Source of the DNA: Rhizobiales bacterium SYSU XM002 | GTDB taxonomy: Bacteria; Pseudomonadota; Alphaproteobacteria; Rhizobiales; Beijerinckiaceae | Length of the DNA: 64,000 nt | Direction: 5' to 3' | NCBI GenBank assembly: GCA_009846685.1 | Contig: VWVY01000007.1 | Span: 62,001-126,000 of the forward strand | Shown here: one piece after another, positions 6,704-15,562 of the stretch | Layout of the letters: the number at the start of each line of letters is the position of its first letter | Position numbering within the stretch: position 1 is the stretch's first letter | Notes under the pieces: generated by a model | Databases searched by the model: none | The model's input: the letters and a program-made list of their open reading frames with translations, nothing else | Told to the model about the DNA's origin: nothing | Position numbers and translations under genes: made by a program

Positions 6704-7933
6704 TCACGCCCTCCGCATCGGCACCACGTCAGCGCCTTTGCGCAGCGTGTCGAGATGATCCGCCCACCACTGCGCCATGCGCACGCGTTCCTCCCAATAG
6801 TCGCCGCGCGCGTAGATCGAGCGCACCGCATTCCGGTCCATCCGTGATTGCGCGGCCTCGATGGCGTCTGGCGAAAACAATCCAGCTTCATTGAGAAAGG
6901 TTGATGCGGTCGCACGAAAGCCGTGCGCCGTCATTTCCTCTGCACCGAAGCCCATGCGTCGAAGGGCGATGTTGAGCGTATTTTCCGAAATGGGCTTTCG
7001 CGCCGAAACAATGCCGGGGAATACCAGATCACCGCGCCCGGTGATGGCGTGCAAATCGTGCAGGACGGCGATGGCTTGGCGCGGCAGGGGAACACGATGG
7101 TCGCGCCGCATTTTCATCCGCGACGCCGGGATGTTCCATACTGCCTTGCATAACTCGAACTCGCGCCATTCGGCTTGGCGCAACTCGCCCGGTCGCTGAA
7201 ACAGCAGCGCCATCAACTTGAGCGCAGCAATGGTTTCGGGCTGGCCCTGGAAGGCATCAATCGCGCGCAGCAATTCACCGAAACGCTTCGGCTCAACAAT
7301 GGCCGCCCTGTGGGTTACTTGCGGCTTGGCGAGCGCGCCGCGCAACGCAAAGGTCGGATCGAATGTCGCGCGCCCGGTAGCGATGGCGAAGCGGAACACC
7401 TCGCCGATGCTAGAGCGCATCCGCCGCGCGGTTTCCAGTCGCCCGGTAGCCTCCACCGCTTGCAGCGCCTTGAGCACTTCGGGCGGGGTTATGTCGGCAA
7501 TCGGGCGCTTGCCGAAGGCATCGCCCGCAAGACCATAAAGCCACTCCCGCTTGCCGATGGTGTTGCTGGCCTTGCCCTCGCGCTTTTTCTTGGCGAGCAG
7601 TTCTGAAGCCAGCACCGCGAATGTGTTGGCCTTGGCGTTGGCCTCGGCTGCGATTCTGTTGGCCTTCTCTTGGTTAGCGTGCTCGCGCGGATCTATCCCC
7701 AAGGCGAGCAGTCGCTTGGCTTCCGCGCGCTTGGTGCGGGCATCCGCCAGCGACAATTCAGGGTAAGAGCCGAAGGAGAGTTTCTGTTGCTTGCCGGATT
7801 CGTCACGGAATGCGAGGCACCAGAGTTTCGAGCCATTTGGCTTAACCCAAAGCTGCAAACCGCCCCCATCCGAGAGTTTATCGGTCGTCGCAGCCGGTTT
7901 TGCGTTCTTCACGGCGGTGTCTGTCAAAGGCAT
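6704..7933 (-). CDS. Tyrosine-type site-specific integrase (P4 family)
   Basis: A 409-residue recombinase that integrates and excises the element at the tRNA-Leu gene. It has the N-terminal DUF4102 arm-binding domain (LSDGGGLQLWVKPNGSKLW, then FGSYPELSLADAR, about residues 17-70), a core-binding SAM-like domain (about 100-190) and the catalytic domain (about 205-390). Catalytic residues visible are Arg in FQRPGELRQAEW, the HGFR box (His337, Arg340) and Tyr374 in SIYARGDY, followed by the typical AQWWADHL. The usual His/Trp before the Tyr appears as Arg in AQSRMDRN. It is intact and oriented away from the tRNA, as usual for P4-type islands. Confidence 0.93.
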   Translation of the reverse strand: MPLTDTAVKNAKPAATTDKLSDGGGLQLWVKPNGSKLWCLAFRDESGKQQKLSFGSYPELSLADARTKRAEAKRLLALGIDPREHANQEKANRIAAEANAKANTFAVLASELLAKKKREGKASNTIGKREWLYGLAGDAFGKRPIADITPPEVLKALQAVEATGRLETARRMRSSIGEVFRFAIATGRATFDPTFALRGALAKPQVTHRAAIVEPKRFGELLRAIDAFQGQPETIAALKLMALLFQRPGELRQAEWREFELCKAVWNIPASRMKMRRDHRVPLPRQAIAVLHDLHAITGRGDLVFPGIVSARKPISENTLNIALRRMGFGAEEMTAHGFRATASTFLNEAGLFSPDAIEAAQSRMDRNAVRSIYARGDYWEERVRMAQWWADHLDTLRKGADVVPMRRA

Positions 7934-7935
7934 TT

Positions 7936-7987
7936 GTTGGCCTCACACCAGTTGGCCTCGGGCCAAGGCCAACAATAAGGCCAACAA
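7936..7987. repeat. Right-end GGCCAA repeats upstream of the integrase
   Basis: Between the integrase start and the tRNA lie two inverted GTTGGCC units (7936-7942, 7951-7957), GGGCCAA, and two direct AAGGCCAACAA copies (7965-7975, 7977-7987) spaced 12 bases apart. They match the left-end repeats and probably bind the integrase N-terminal domain. They also overlap the integrase promoter region, so integrase may repress its own synthesis. Confidence 0.6.
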
Positions 7988-8052
7988 AATGCGCGACTGT
8001 CAACGAACGGGCGTGAATGTCCACGACACGAAAGCGCCAATAAACAGCAAAA

Positions 8053-8077
8053 AACCGGCCTTTTGAGCCGGTTTTTG
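8053..8077 (-). terminator. Terminator between tRNA-Leu and the integrase
   Basis: A 7-bp stem, AACCGGC paired with GCCGGTT, with T runs on both strands, hence bidirectional. It ends tRNA-Leu transcription on the minus strand. It lies on the element side of the att site, so the element brought its own terminator for the tRNA. Confidence 0.8.
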
Positions 8078-8107
8078 ATCATCAACGGTTGGTGCCGAAG
8101 AAATAAA

Positions 8108-8192
8108 TGGTGCCCAGGAGAGGACTCGAACCTCCACGGCTTTCACCACTGGTACCTGAAACCAGCGCGTCTACCAATTCCGCCACCTGGGC
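8108..8192 (-). tRNA. tRNA-Leu (anticodon CAG)
   Basis: On the minus strand an 85-nt tRNA folds with acceptor stem GCCCAGG/CCTGGGC, a D-arm, the anticodon stem CTGGT/ACCAG around loop TTCAGGT (anticodon CAG), the long variable arm typical of leucine tRNAs, and a TTCGAGT T-loop. The 3' CCA is encoded (8108-8110). The 3' half is the attachment site of the neighbouring element. Confidence 0.97.
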
Positions 8193-8334
8193 ACGGGCGC
8201 CTTCAATGGCGAGGCGCGTTCCGCTTGTCAACTGCTCAGACGCAAAGACAGGGGTTCACAACGCGGATATTTTAGAAGACGCTGTTCCGGTGCTTCGCAC
8301 CTTGTCGCGCGGGCATAGCATCGAGGAGGTTTCC

Positions 8335-8682
8335 ATGGCTGCTGTTTGCCCTCGACCGCCCCGCGATCGCGATCCTCTGTTCACGCTGCTGGCAATTAAC
8401 GGGATTGCCGGCGCGCTGCTTGGTGTGCTCTTCGCGGCGGGGGCGATTTGGCTCGATATCGGGCATCTGCGCCGCCTGCTCAGCTTCAGCACGGACGGGA
8501 TTATCGCGGTCGGGCTGTTGACCGCAGGTTCGATCATCACCTTCGGATCGGTCGTGATGGGTGGTGCAATCATGATGCTCGGGCGCAAGGATCGCGACAA
8601 TGACGACGACCACGGGCACGGCGCAACCCTTCCTGCAATCCCCGCGCTGGCTGCCGTCTCGGCTCGCCGCGCGGGGAAGTGA
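8335..8682 (+). CDS. Small two-helix membrane protein, unknown function
   Basis: A 115-residue protein preceded by GAGGAGG five bases before the ATG. Two hydrophobic stretches (about residues 18-40 and 52-80) form a helical hairpin in the inner membrane. A charged, His/Asp-rich loop follows (RKDRDNDDDHGHG), then a tail ending in ARRAGK. The family is a conserved hypothetical of rhizobial genomes as far as I can judge. It is the first chromosomal gene after the tRNA. Confidence 0.8.
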   Translation: MAAVCPRPPRDRDPLFTLLAINGIAGALLGVLFAAGAIWLDIGHLRRLLSFSTDGIIAVGLLTAGSIITFGSVVMGGAIMMLGRKDRDNDDDHGHGATLPAIPALAAVSARRAGK

Positions 8683-8790
8683 GCCCGGGCCACCTGCGAT
8701 TCCCCTCCAAAGGATCAGTTTGAGACCGATTGATTGCCGCCCTCGAATTGACTAGACCGGTTCGCGATTTTCGCGCTGAAGGAGCTTGGC

Positions 8791-9753
8791 ATGTCCGCAC
8801 GTCTGGTAACGGTATTCGGCGGCTCGGGGTTCATCGGGCGACATCTCGTCAGGGCGCTGGCGAAAGACGGCTGGCGCGTGCGCGTCGCCTGCCGCCGCCC
8901 GGACCTCGCCGGTCATCTCCAGCCGCTCGGGGCCGTCGGCCAGATCCATGCCGTGCAGGCCAATCTGCGCTATCGTAAGTCTATCGCGGCCGCGATCCAG
9001 GGTGCGGATGCGGTCGTGAACCTGGTTGGCATTCTCAACGAGAGTGGTCGGCAGAAGTTCTCGACCGTGCAGGCGCAGGGTGCGCGCTTTGTCGCGGAAG
9101 AGGCGGCCAAGGCTGGCATCACAAATCTCGTACAACTCTCCGCCATCGGCGCCGATACAAATTCGGCTTCCGATTATGCCCGCACAAAGGCGGAGGGAGA
9201 GGCCGCCGTGCTTGCGGCGGTGCCGAGCGCGGTGATCCTGCGCCCCTCGATTGTTTTCGGCCCCGAGGACCAGTTCTTCAATCGTTTCGCCAATCTCGCA
9301 CGGTTTACGCCGTTCCTGCCACTCATCGGCGGCGGCGAGACGAAATTCCAGCCGGTTTACGTCGGCGATGTTGCGGAAGCGGCGCTCAGGACCCTCGACG
9401 GTAAGGCCAAACCGGGCACCATCTATGAGCTTGGCGGACCGGAGGTGCGCAGCTTCAAGGAGCTGCTCGAATATATCCTCGCGACAACAGGCCGGAACCG
9501 CCTGCTGCTGCCCCTGCCCTTCGCGCTCGCCAAATTCAAGGCCAGCATTCTCGAATGCCTGCCGGGCAAGCTTCTGACGGTCGATCAGGTGACATTGCTT
9601 GAAACAGACAACGTAGTGAGCGTGGCGGCGAAGGCCGAGGGGCGCGCACTCGAGGGCCTCGGGATCGAGCCGACCAGCTTCGAGGCCATCGTGCCGACCT
9701 ATCTCTACTCGTTCCGCGAACACGGCCAGTTCGCAAGCACCAAGGCGGCCTGA
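8791..9753 (+). CDS. Complex I NDUFA9-subunit-like NAD(P)-binding protein
   Basis: A 320-residue atypical SDR protein. The N-terminal nucleotide-binding motif VTVFGGSGFIGRHLVRAL (about residues 7-24) and a YARTKAEGE segment (about 130-138) match the NDUFA9-like family of alphaproteobacteria, homologous to the mitochondrial complex I accessory subunit. The bacterial proteins are thought to bind NADPH and associate with NADH:quinone oxidoreductase, but are usually encoded away from the nuo operon, as here. A GGAG site precedes the ATG. Confidence 0.88.
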   Translation: MSARLVTVFGGSGFIGRHLVRALAKDGWRVRVACRRPDLAGHLQPLGAVGQIHAVQANLRYRKSIAAAIQGADAVVNLVGILNESGRQKFSTVQAQGARFVAEEAAKAGITNLVQLSAIGADTNSASDYARTKAEGEAAVLAAVPSAVILRPSIVFGPEDQFFNRFANLARFTPFLPLIGGGETKFQPVYVGDVAEAALRTLDGKAKPGTIYELGGPEVRSFKELLEYILATTGRNRLLLPLPFALAKFKASILECLPGKLLTVDQVTLLETDNVVSVAAKAEGRALEGLGIEPTSFEAIVPTYLYSFREHGQFASTKAA

Positions 9754-9764
9754 GATCGTCTGGC

Positions 9765-10763
9765 TCAGCCGCCGGGCAGGACGAGCACGCGATCGGGCGG
9801 CGTGTGCCCATCGATATAAGTCTTGATATTGATGATGACCTTCTCGCCCATCTCGTTGCGGCTCTCGACGGTCGATGAGCCCATGTGCGGCATCAACGCG
9901 ACCTTGCCCTCTTCCGCCAGCCGCACCAGCGTCGATGTCACCGCTGGCTCGTGCTCGTAGACATCGAGGGCGGCGCCCGCAAGCAGGCCCTGTTCCAACA
10001 TATCCGACAAGGCGGCGGTATCGACGATCTCGCCGCGCGCGGTGTTGACGAGGATCGCCTCGGGCTTGAGGAGCTTCATGCGGCGGCCCGAGAGCAGGTG
10101 GAAGGTCGCCGGCGTGTGCGGGCAATGCACGGTAACGATATCCATGCGGCTCAGCATCCGGTCGAGCGAATCCCAGTAGGTCGCCTGCAATTCCTCCTCA
10201 ATCCGTTTCGGAACGGGGCGGCGATTGTGATAGTGGACCTGAAGACCGAAAGCGCGGGCACGGCGCGCCACCGCGAGGCCGATGCGCCCCATGCCGATAA
10301 TCCCGAGGCGCTTGCCGTGAATGCGATGGCCAAGCATCCAGCCCGGCGACCAACCGTGCCAGTTGCCCGAGGGAATTACTCGAACGCCTTCCACGAACCG
10401 GCGCGCGACCGCAACGATCAGCGCCATGGTGAAATCAGCCATATCCTCGGTGAGGACGCCCGGCGTGTTGGTGACGGTTATGCCGCGCTTCATCGCCGCG
10501 GCGACATCGATGTGATCGACGCCGTTGCCGAAATTCGCGATCAGCTTCAGTTGCGGCCCGGCGGCGGCGATGAGATCGGCGTCGATCCGGTCGGTGATCG
10601 TCGGCACGAGCACACGGGTACGCTGCATCGCGTCGACAAGCGCCTCGCGCGACATCGGGACATCTGTCTCGTTGCGTTCGAGATTGAAAAGCTCCTGCAT
10701 GCGCATCTCGATCCCCTCCGGCAGGCGGCGGGTGAGGATGACGTTGGGCTTTTCGCGATTCAT
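9765..10763 (-). CDS. D-2-hydroxyacid dehydrogenase (glyoxylate/hydroxypyruvate reductase type)
   Basis: A cytosolic NAD(P)H-dependent reductase of 2-oxoacids such as glyoxylate and hydroxypyruvate. The start at 10763 (MNREKPNVILTRRLP) is preferred because the family begins with this strand; an ATG 72 bases upstream adds an atypical leader. The Rossmann motif GMGRIG lies in the middle, and the catalytic triad is visible as Arg in NTARGEIVD, Glu in DVYEHEP and His in MPHMGSST. It is convergent with the NDUFA9-like gene, with only 11 bases between stops. Confidence 0.88.
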   Translation of the reverse strand: MNREKPNVILTRRLPEGIEMRMQELFNLERNETDVPMSREALVDAMQRTRVLVPTITDRIDADLIAAAGPQLKLIANFGNGVDHIDVAAAMKRGITVTNTPGVLTEDMADFTMALIVAVARRFVEGVRVIPSGNWHGWSPGWMLGHRIHGKRLGIIGMGRIGLAVARRARAFGLQVHYHNRRPVPKRIEEELQATYWDSLDRMLSRMDIVTVHCPHTPATFHLLSGRRMKLLKPEAILVNTARGEIVDTAALSDMLEQGLLAGAALDVYEHEPAVTSTLVRLAEEGKVALMPHMGSSTVESRNEMGEKVIINIKTYIDGHTPPDRVLVLPGG

Positions 10764-11004
10764 GGCGTCGTCCGGAATTTTCGTGTCGTTGCCTGCGCCG
10801 GGAAGGGCGATGGGTGGATGCTCAGCTCCTACCATGCCCCGGCTCGCCGGTCGCGTCGGTTGTTCTTTAGCGCGCTATAAACGTTCCGTTAACGGGCATC
10901 GACAAAAAACAGCACAAATTCGAAATGTTCGTGCGCGCACGGTATCCGCTTGGGTTAGTATGCGGCTCACGATCATCGCATCGGTCGCAGGAGGCACCGC
11001 CGAT

Positions 11005-11547
11005 ATGCTGGTTTCCGGCTCGTTGAGTTCTGTCATGCGTTATTTTCCGGTTTTCGGTCTTCTCGCCAGCCTCGCCGCCCCCGCGTGGGCGGATGATGCC
11101 AGCCTTACCACCGGCTCAGTGACGAAGCTGCCGATTCCGCGCTTCGTGAGCCTCAAGCCGTCGGACACGCCGATGCGGGAGGGACCGAGCAAGGATCACC
11201 GCATCAAGTGGGTGTTCAAGCGCGAAGGGTTGCCCGTGGAGGTCATCGGCGAGCACGAGCAGTGGCGCCGTATCCGCGATTCGGAGAGCACCGAGGGCTG
11301 GGTCTATTTCGGTCGCCTGTCCAACCGTCGCACACTGATTATCCGCGACGCGAAGGACAAGGCCGCGCTCAATATGTTGAAGGAAGCGCGCGAGGGTGCG
11401 GCCGTCGTCGCAAAGCTGGAGCCCGGCGTCGTTGCCAGTATCGAATCATGCACGCCGGTATGGTGCAAGGTTACGGTCGAGGGTTATTCCGGCTATGTCG
11501 CGAAGGCAATCGCCTGGGGCGTCTATCCTGACGAGCAGGTGAAGTAG
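11005..11547 (+). CDS. Exported SH3-domain protein
   Basis: A 180-residue secreted protein. A signal peptide ends at ASLAAPAWA-DD (about residue 29). The mature part carries bacterial SH3-like repeats: one around LKPSDTPMREGPSKDHRIKW to EGWVYFGRLSNRR, and a second around VVAKLEPGVVASI to GYSGYVAKA, with paired cysteines (ESCTPVWCKV). The start at 11005 has AGGAGG ten bases upstream; an internal ATG at 11035 is also possible. Such proteins bind cell-wall material or other exported proteins. It is a conserved rhizobial family without a defined function. Confidence 0.85.
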   Translation: MLVSGSLSSVMRYFPVFGLLASLAAPAWADDASLTTGSVTKLPIPRFVSLKPSDTPMREGPSKDHRIKWVFKREGLPVEVIGEHEQWRRIRDSESTEGWVYFGRLSNRRTLIIRDAKDKAALNMLKEAREGAAVVAKLEPGVVASIESCTPVWCKVTVEGYSGYVAKAIAWGVYPDEQVK

Positions 11548-11632
11548 GCCGGCAGAAACAGCCAGGCGGGGTCTTGCGCGTAAGCCGCAGCGGTGCAAGC
11601 TGGCGGGAACGATCCGACATCTCAGGTCCGCC

Positions 11633-12589
11633 ATGCTCGATTGCTGCATCCTCGACGACTACCAGAACTGCGCGAAGGATTTCGCCGACTGGAGCCGCCT
11701 TTCCAGCCAAGTCTCGCTGCGCTTCGTAACCGAATATCTACCCGATGAAACCGCCGTAGCTGCCCGCGTGGGTGCAGCTGAAATCCTGATCGTCATGCGC
11801 GAGCGGACACCGGTCACGCGATCCCTCCTCGCCCGCCTGCCGAACCTCAAGCTGCTGATCACCTCCGGGATGCGCAATGCAGCAATCGACCTCGCGGCCT
11901 GTGACGAGCGCGGCATCATTGTGTGCGGCACGGACAGCTTCTCGGAGCCGCCGGTCGAGCTCACATGGGCACTGATCCTCGCCATGGCACGCGGGATCGT
12001 CCCGGAGGCGCAAGCACTCAGCGCGAACGGCCCGTGGCAGTCCAGCGTCGGCACCGATCTCAAAGGTGCGACCCTCGGCCTCCTTGGCTTCGGCAAGATC
12101 GGCGTTCAGGTAGCGCGAATCGGCAAGGCATTCGGCATGGCGGTTCAGGCCTGGAGCCCGAACCTGTCGGCGGAGCGGACGGCGACCGAAAGTGTAACTC
12201 TCGCTCCTTCGAAGGAAGCCCTTCTCCGAGCCGCCGATTTCGTCTCGATCCACCTCGTGCTTGGCGAGCGCTCGCGCGGGCTGGTCGATGCGGCGGCGCT
12301 CGCGGTGATGAAGCCTACCGCGTTTCTCGTCAACACCTCGCGCGCGGCGATCATCGACGGCGCGGCGCTGCTCCGATGCCTCAAGGCGGGTGGCATCGCG
12401 GGGGCCGCCTCCGACGTCCATGAGCACGAGCCGTTGCCGGCGGATTCACCGTGGCGAACGGCGCCGCGTTTTCTCGGCCTGCCGCATCTGGGCTATGTGA
12501 CGAGGCGCAATTACACGGCCTATTTCACACAAGCCGTCGAGGATATCGAAGCCTGGCTTGCGGGGTCGCCGATGCGCCTCATCGGCTAG
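11633..12589 (+). CDS. D-2-hydroxyacid dehydrogenase family protein
   Basis: A 318-residue paralogue of the upstream hydroxyacid dehydrogenase but from a different subfamily (phosphoglycerate-dehydrogenase-like). The nucleotide-binding motif GFGKIG is at about residues 151-156. The catalytic Arg is in NTSRAAIIDG, Glu in DVHEHEPLP, and His in LPHLGYVT. The substrate is not predictable. Its stop codon overlaps that of the convergent cueR gene in a CTAG. Confidence 0.85.
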   Translation: MLDCCILDDYQNCAKDFADWSRLSSQVSLRFVTEYLPDETAVAARVGAAEILIVMRERTPVTRSLLARLPNLKLLITSGMRNAAIDLAACDERGIIVCGTDSFSEPPVELTWALILAMARGIVPEAQALSANGPWQSSVGTDLKGATLGLLGFGKIGVQVARIGKAFGMAVQAWSPNLSAERTATESVTLAPSKEALLRAADFVSIHLVLGERSRGLVDAAALAVMKPTAFLVNTSRAAIIDGAALLRCLKAGGIAGAASDVHEHEPLPADSPWRTAPRFLGLPHLGYVTRRNYTAYFTQAVEDIEAWLAGSPMRLIG

Positions 12590-13002
12590 CCGCCGTTTCC
12601 GTGGCAGCAGGCCTTGCCCGAGAGATCGTCAAGGATCGGGCAGTCGGGCCGATGATCGCCGTTGCAGTTCATCGCCAAATGCTCGAGGGTCCGCTTCATC
12701 GAGAGCAACTCCTCGATGCGAGTATCAAGATCGGCGATTTTCGCGGTCACAAGCGACTTTACATCAGCGCTTGCGCGTCGCCGGTCCTGCCACAGGCGAA
12801 GCAGATTGGCGATCTCCGCGACGGTGAAACCGAGATCGCGCGATCGCCGGATGAAGCGCAGGACGTGCACGTCACCGTCGGAATAGACGCGATAGGCGCC
12901 CGATCCCTTGCGCTTCGCAGCTTCGATGAGCCCAATGCTCTCGTAGTAGCGGATCATCTTGGCTGAAACGCCCGATGCCCGTGCGACCTCGCCGATGTTC
13001 AT
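12586..13002 (-). CDS. cueR: Copper-responsive MerR-family regulator CueR
   Basis: A 138-residue activator. The N-terminal winged HTH ([20 protein letters not shown]) is followed by the dimerisation helix and a metal-binding loop with two cysteines in the CueR spacing ([10 protein letters not shown], about residues 112-121), plus a C-terminal CCHG. CueR binds Cu(I) with two Cys and twists its operator to activate copA. Its start overlaps the copA stop by four bases, so it is made from the copA transcript and autoregulated from the upstream palindrome. Confidence 0.93.
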   Translation of the reverse strand: MNIGEVARASGVSAKMIRYYESIGLIEAAKRKGSGAYRVYSDGDVHVLRFIRRSRDLGFTVAEIANLLRLWQDRRRASADVKSLVTAKIADLDTRIEELLSMKRTLEHLAMNCNGDHRPDCPILDDLSGKACCHGNGG

Positions 13003-15503
13003 GATCTTGCTCCGGTCCGGAAGAGAGATTGGAACCGTTGCAGACGCAACGCATTGGTGACGACGAAGACGCTCGAAAGCGCCATCGCCCCGGCCCCGAG
13101 CATCGGCGAGAGACGGATCTCGAACACGGGATAGAGAAGGCCCGCCGCTACCGGAATGAGGGCGGCGTTATAGGCAAAGGCCCAGAACAGATTCTGGCGG
13201 ATGTTGCGCATCGTCATCCGCGACAACGCAATCGCATTGGGAACGTTGCCCAAGTCTCCCGACATCAGCACGACCTCCGCACTCTCGATCGCGACATCCG
13301 TCCCCGTGCCGATCGCGATCCCCACGTCGGCCTCCGCCAGCGCCGGCGCATCGTTGATGCCATCTCCGACAAAGGCCACGCGGTAGCCTGCCGCCTTTAG
13401 CGACTTCAGGATCGCGAGTTTGCCGTCCGGCAGGGTCTCGGCATGAATACGCGCGATCCCCAACCGCTTGCCGATCGCTTCGGCGGTTCGGGCGGAATCA
13501 CCGGTGATCATCACGATCTCGATGCCCTGATCACGCAACGCGCGGATTGCCGCCGGCGTCGTCTCGCGTAACGGGTCCGAAACAGCAATGAGCGCGGCGA
13601 GCTTGCCGTCGATCGCCGCGAAAAGCGGTGTCTTGCCAGCGGAGGCCATCGCCCCGGCCTGCTCCTCGGCCGATCCCGTCTCGATCCCCTGCTCACCCAT
13701 GTAACGGGCCGAGCCGATCTCGACCCGGCGACCCTCAATCACTCCGGCGATACCGAGGCCGGGCCGGGTCTCGACACGGCTCGCCTCACCCGTGGTGATC
13801 TGTGCATCCCGTGCCGCCTCGACGATGGCCTGTGCGACAGGATGCTCGGACCGCGCTTCCAGTGCCGCCACGAGGCGATGGATCTCGGTCCGGTCATAGC
13901 CGTTGATGACAACGAGATCGGTCATCTCCGGCCGGCCTTTCGTCAGTGTGCCGGTCTTGTCGAGCGCGACAACGTTGACCTCGCCGAGCGCCTGCAACGC
14001 ATCACCACGTCGGAACAAGATACCGAGTTCCGCCGCACGACCGGTGCCGACCATGATCGAGGTCGGTGTTGCGAGGCCCATCGCGCAGGGGCAGGCAATG
14101 ATGAGCACGGCGACGGCACTGACGAGTGCGTCGGCAAGGGCAGGCGCCGGTCCGAACACCAGCCAGAGCGCGAAGGTAAGCATCGCCAGCCCGAGCACGG
14201 CCGGCACGAACACGGCCGTCACGCGATCGACCATTGCCTGGATTGGCAGTTTCCCGCCCTGCGCGTTCTCGACGAGGCGGACGATCTCAGCGAGCATGGT
14301 ATCCTTGCCGACCCGCGTCGCACGGAAGGTGAAGCTGCCGGTGGTGTTGACCGTGCCGCCAACGACCGCGTCCCCGACTTCCTTCCGGACAGGAAGCGGT
14401 TCGCCGGTCACCATCGCCTCGTCGACGTGGGAGGCGCCCTCGATCACCTCGCCGTCGACCGCGATCCGCTCGCCGGGACGAACCCGGACATGATCTCCGA
14501 CGACCACGTCCTCAATCGGCAGGATGACACTCGCGCCATCGCGCAGCACCTCGGCGTTCTTCGGCCGCAACCCGACGAGATGGCGGATCGCCGCACCGGT
14601 CTCGCCCCGGCTGCGCGCCTCCAGATAGCGGCCGAGCAGAATGAGCGCGATGATGACGGCGGCGGCCTCGAAATAGATATGGGCCGTACCCTCGGGAAGA
14701 AGCCCCGGAAAGAACAGCGCCACCACCGAAAAACTCCAGGCTGCCAGCGTTCCGACGGCAACAAGCGCATTCATCTCCGGCGCGCCACGCACGAGGTTCG
14801 GGATGCCAATCAGATAGAACCGGCGACCGGGACCGAGCACCAGGAGTGTCGTCAGCGCAAACTGCAGCAGCGCGGAATTCTTCTCGCCGATCGTTTCGGC
14901 GACAAAATGATGAACGGCCGGGAACAGATGCCCGCCCATCTCCAGAGCGAAAACCGGCAGCGCGAGCAGAACCGCGAGCAGGACGTCGCGTCGCAGAAGC
15001 GCCGTCTCCTGTGCTCTCCGCTCGGCCTGCGGATCATCTCCTTCGTTGCGAAGACGATGCCCGGCATAGCCCGCCTTCGCGAGCGCGGCTTCCACGGCAC
15101 CTTCCGGCAGAAGGCCCGGAACATAAACAAGATTGACCCGCCCGGTCGCGAGATTGGCTTCGGCCGAAGCGACCCCCGGAAGGCTCACGAGCACCTTTTC
15201 GACCCTGCCGACGCAGGAGGCGCAGGTCATGCCCTCGACAGTCCATTGTGCCGTTTCTTGAAAGGCGGGATAGCCGGACTCCGCCAGAATGCGGGGAATG
15301 GTTCCGGCCGCTTCAGGCGTCTCGACCTCGACGGTGGCCGTGTTGGTCGCGAGATTGACGGAAGCCGCCCGCACGCCCTCGACGCCCGACAACGCCTTTT
15401 CCACGTGCCGCACGCAGGATGCGCAAGTCATCCCCGTGACCGGGATCAAAAGGAGCCTATTGCCGGTTTCAGGGGCCGCGGCGCCCGGAGCCTGTGGTTG
15501 CAT
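12999..15503 (-). CDS. copA: Copper-translocating P1B-type ATPase CopA
   Basis: An 834-residue inner-membrane Cu(I) efflux pump. Two N-terminal heavy-metal-associated domains carry CASC (residues 27-30 and 94-97). The channel motif is [10 protein letters not shown]. The actuator loop is followed by GEPLPVRKE, the phosphorylation site is DKTGTLTKG, the P1B SEHP motif is present and the hinge is [10 protein letters not shown]. Eight membrane helices are expected. The gene is first in a copA-cueR operon. Its promoter and operator lie right at the start codon, so the mRNA may have almost no 5' leader. Confidence 0.96.
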   Translation of the reverse strand: MQPQAPGAAAPETGNRLLLIPVTGMTCASCVRHVEKALSGVEGVRAASVNLATNTATVEVETPEAAGTIPRILAESGYPAFQETAQWTVEGMTCASCVGRVEKVLVSLPGVASAEANLATGRVNLVYVPGLLPEGAVEAALAKAGYAGHRLRNEGDDPQAERRAQETALLRRDVLLAVLLALPVFALEMGGHLFPAVHHFVAETIGEKNSALLQFALTTLLVLGPGRRFYLIGIPNLVRGAPEMNALVAVGTLAAWSFSVVALFFPGLLPEGTAHIYFEAAAVIIALILLGRYLEARSRGETGAAIRHLVGLRPKNAEVLRDGASVILPIEDVVVGDHVRVRPGERIAVDGEVIEGASHVDEAMVTGEPLPVRKEVGDAVVGGTVNTTGSFTFRATRVGKDTMLAEIVRLVENAQGGKLPIQAMVDRVTAVFVPAVLGLAMLTFALWLVFGPAPALADALVSAVAVLIIACPCAMGLATPTSIMVGTGRAAELGILFRRGDALQALGEVNVVALDKTGTLTKGRPEMTDLVVINGYDRTEIHRLVAALEARSEHPVAQAIVEAARDAQITTGEASRVETRPGLGIAGVIEGRRVEIGSARYMGEQGIETGSAEEQAGAMASAGKTPLFAAIDGKLAALIAVSDPLRETTPAAIRALRDQGIEIVMITGDSARTAEAIGKRLGIARIHAETLPDGKLAILKSLKAAGYRVAFVGDGINDAPALAEADVGIAIGTGTDVAIESAEVVLMSGDLGNVPNAIALSRMTMRNIRQNLFWAFAYNAALIPVAAGLLYPVFEIRLSPMLGAGAMALSSVFVVTNALRLQRFQSLFRTGARS

Positions 15504-15509
15504 GGCCCG

Positions 15510-15540
15510 GAGATAATCCTTCCAATGATTGGAAGGTCAA
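15510..15540 (-). promoter_or_regulatory. CueR-type promoter/operator of copA-cueR
   Basis: The 19-base palindrome CCTTCCAAT-G-ATTGGAAGG (15518-15536; central base as on the plus strand) lies between -35 TTGACC (complement of 15535-15540) and -10 TTATCT (complement of 15511-15516). The 18-19 base spacer is longer than usual, the hallmark of MerR-family promoters activated by operator distortion. The -10 ends only seven bases before the copA ATG. Confidence 0.85.
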
Positions 15541-15562
15541 GCTTTGGAAAAGTCAGAATGCG

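Larger units (their letters stand above)
3602..8123 (-). mobile_element. Small integrative element in tRNA-Leu(CAG), about 4.5 kb
   Basis: The element is bounded by the tRNA-Leu gene on the right and a degenerate copy of the tRNA 3' end on the left. It carries a tyrosine integrase adjacent to the tRNA, an excisionase-like HTH protein, a PC4-like protein, two winged-helix-like proteins and three unknown small proteins, all on the minus strand. Both termini contain copies of AAGGCCAACAA. No conjugation, capsid or replicase gene is recognisable, so it may be a satellite mobilised by another element or the reduced remnant of a larger one. Confidence 0.7.

Noticed and set aside
3602-8192. A CRISPR array or known defence system in the tRNA island
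   Set aside because: The GGCCAA repeats are too short and irregular for CRISPR, and no cas, restriction, toxin-antitoxin or Abi-type gene is recognisable.
10764-10835. A 24-residue N-terminal extension of the hydroxyacid dehydrogenase
   Set aside because: The extension is Pro/Gly-rich and unlike the family, whose members begin near MNREKPNVILT.
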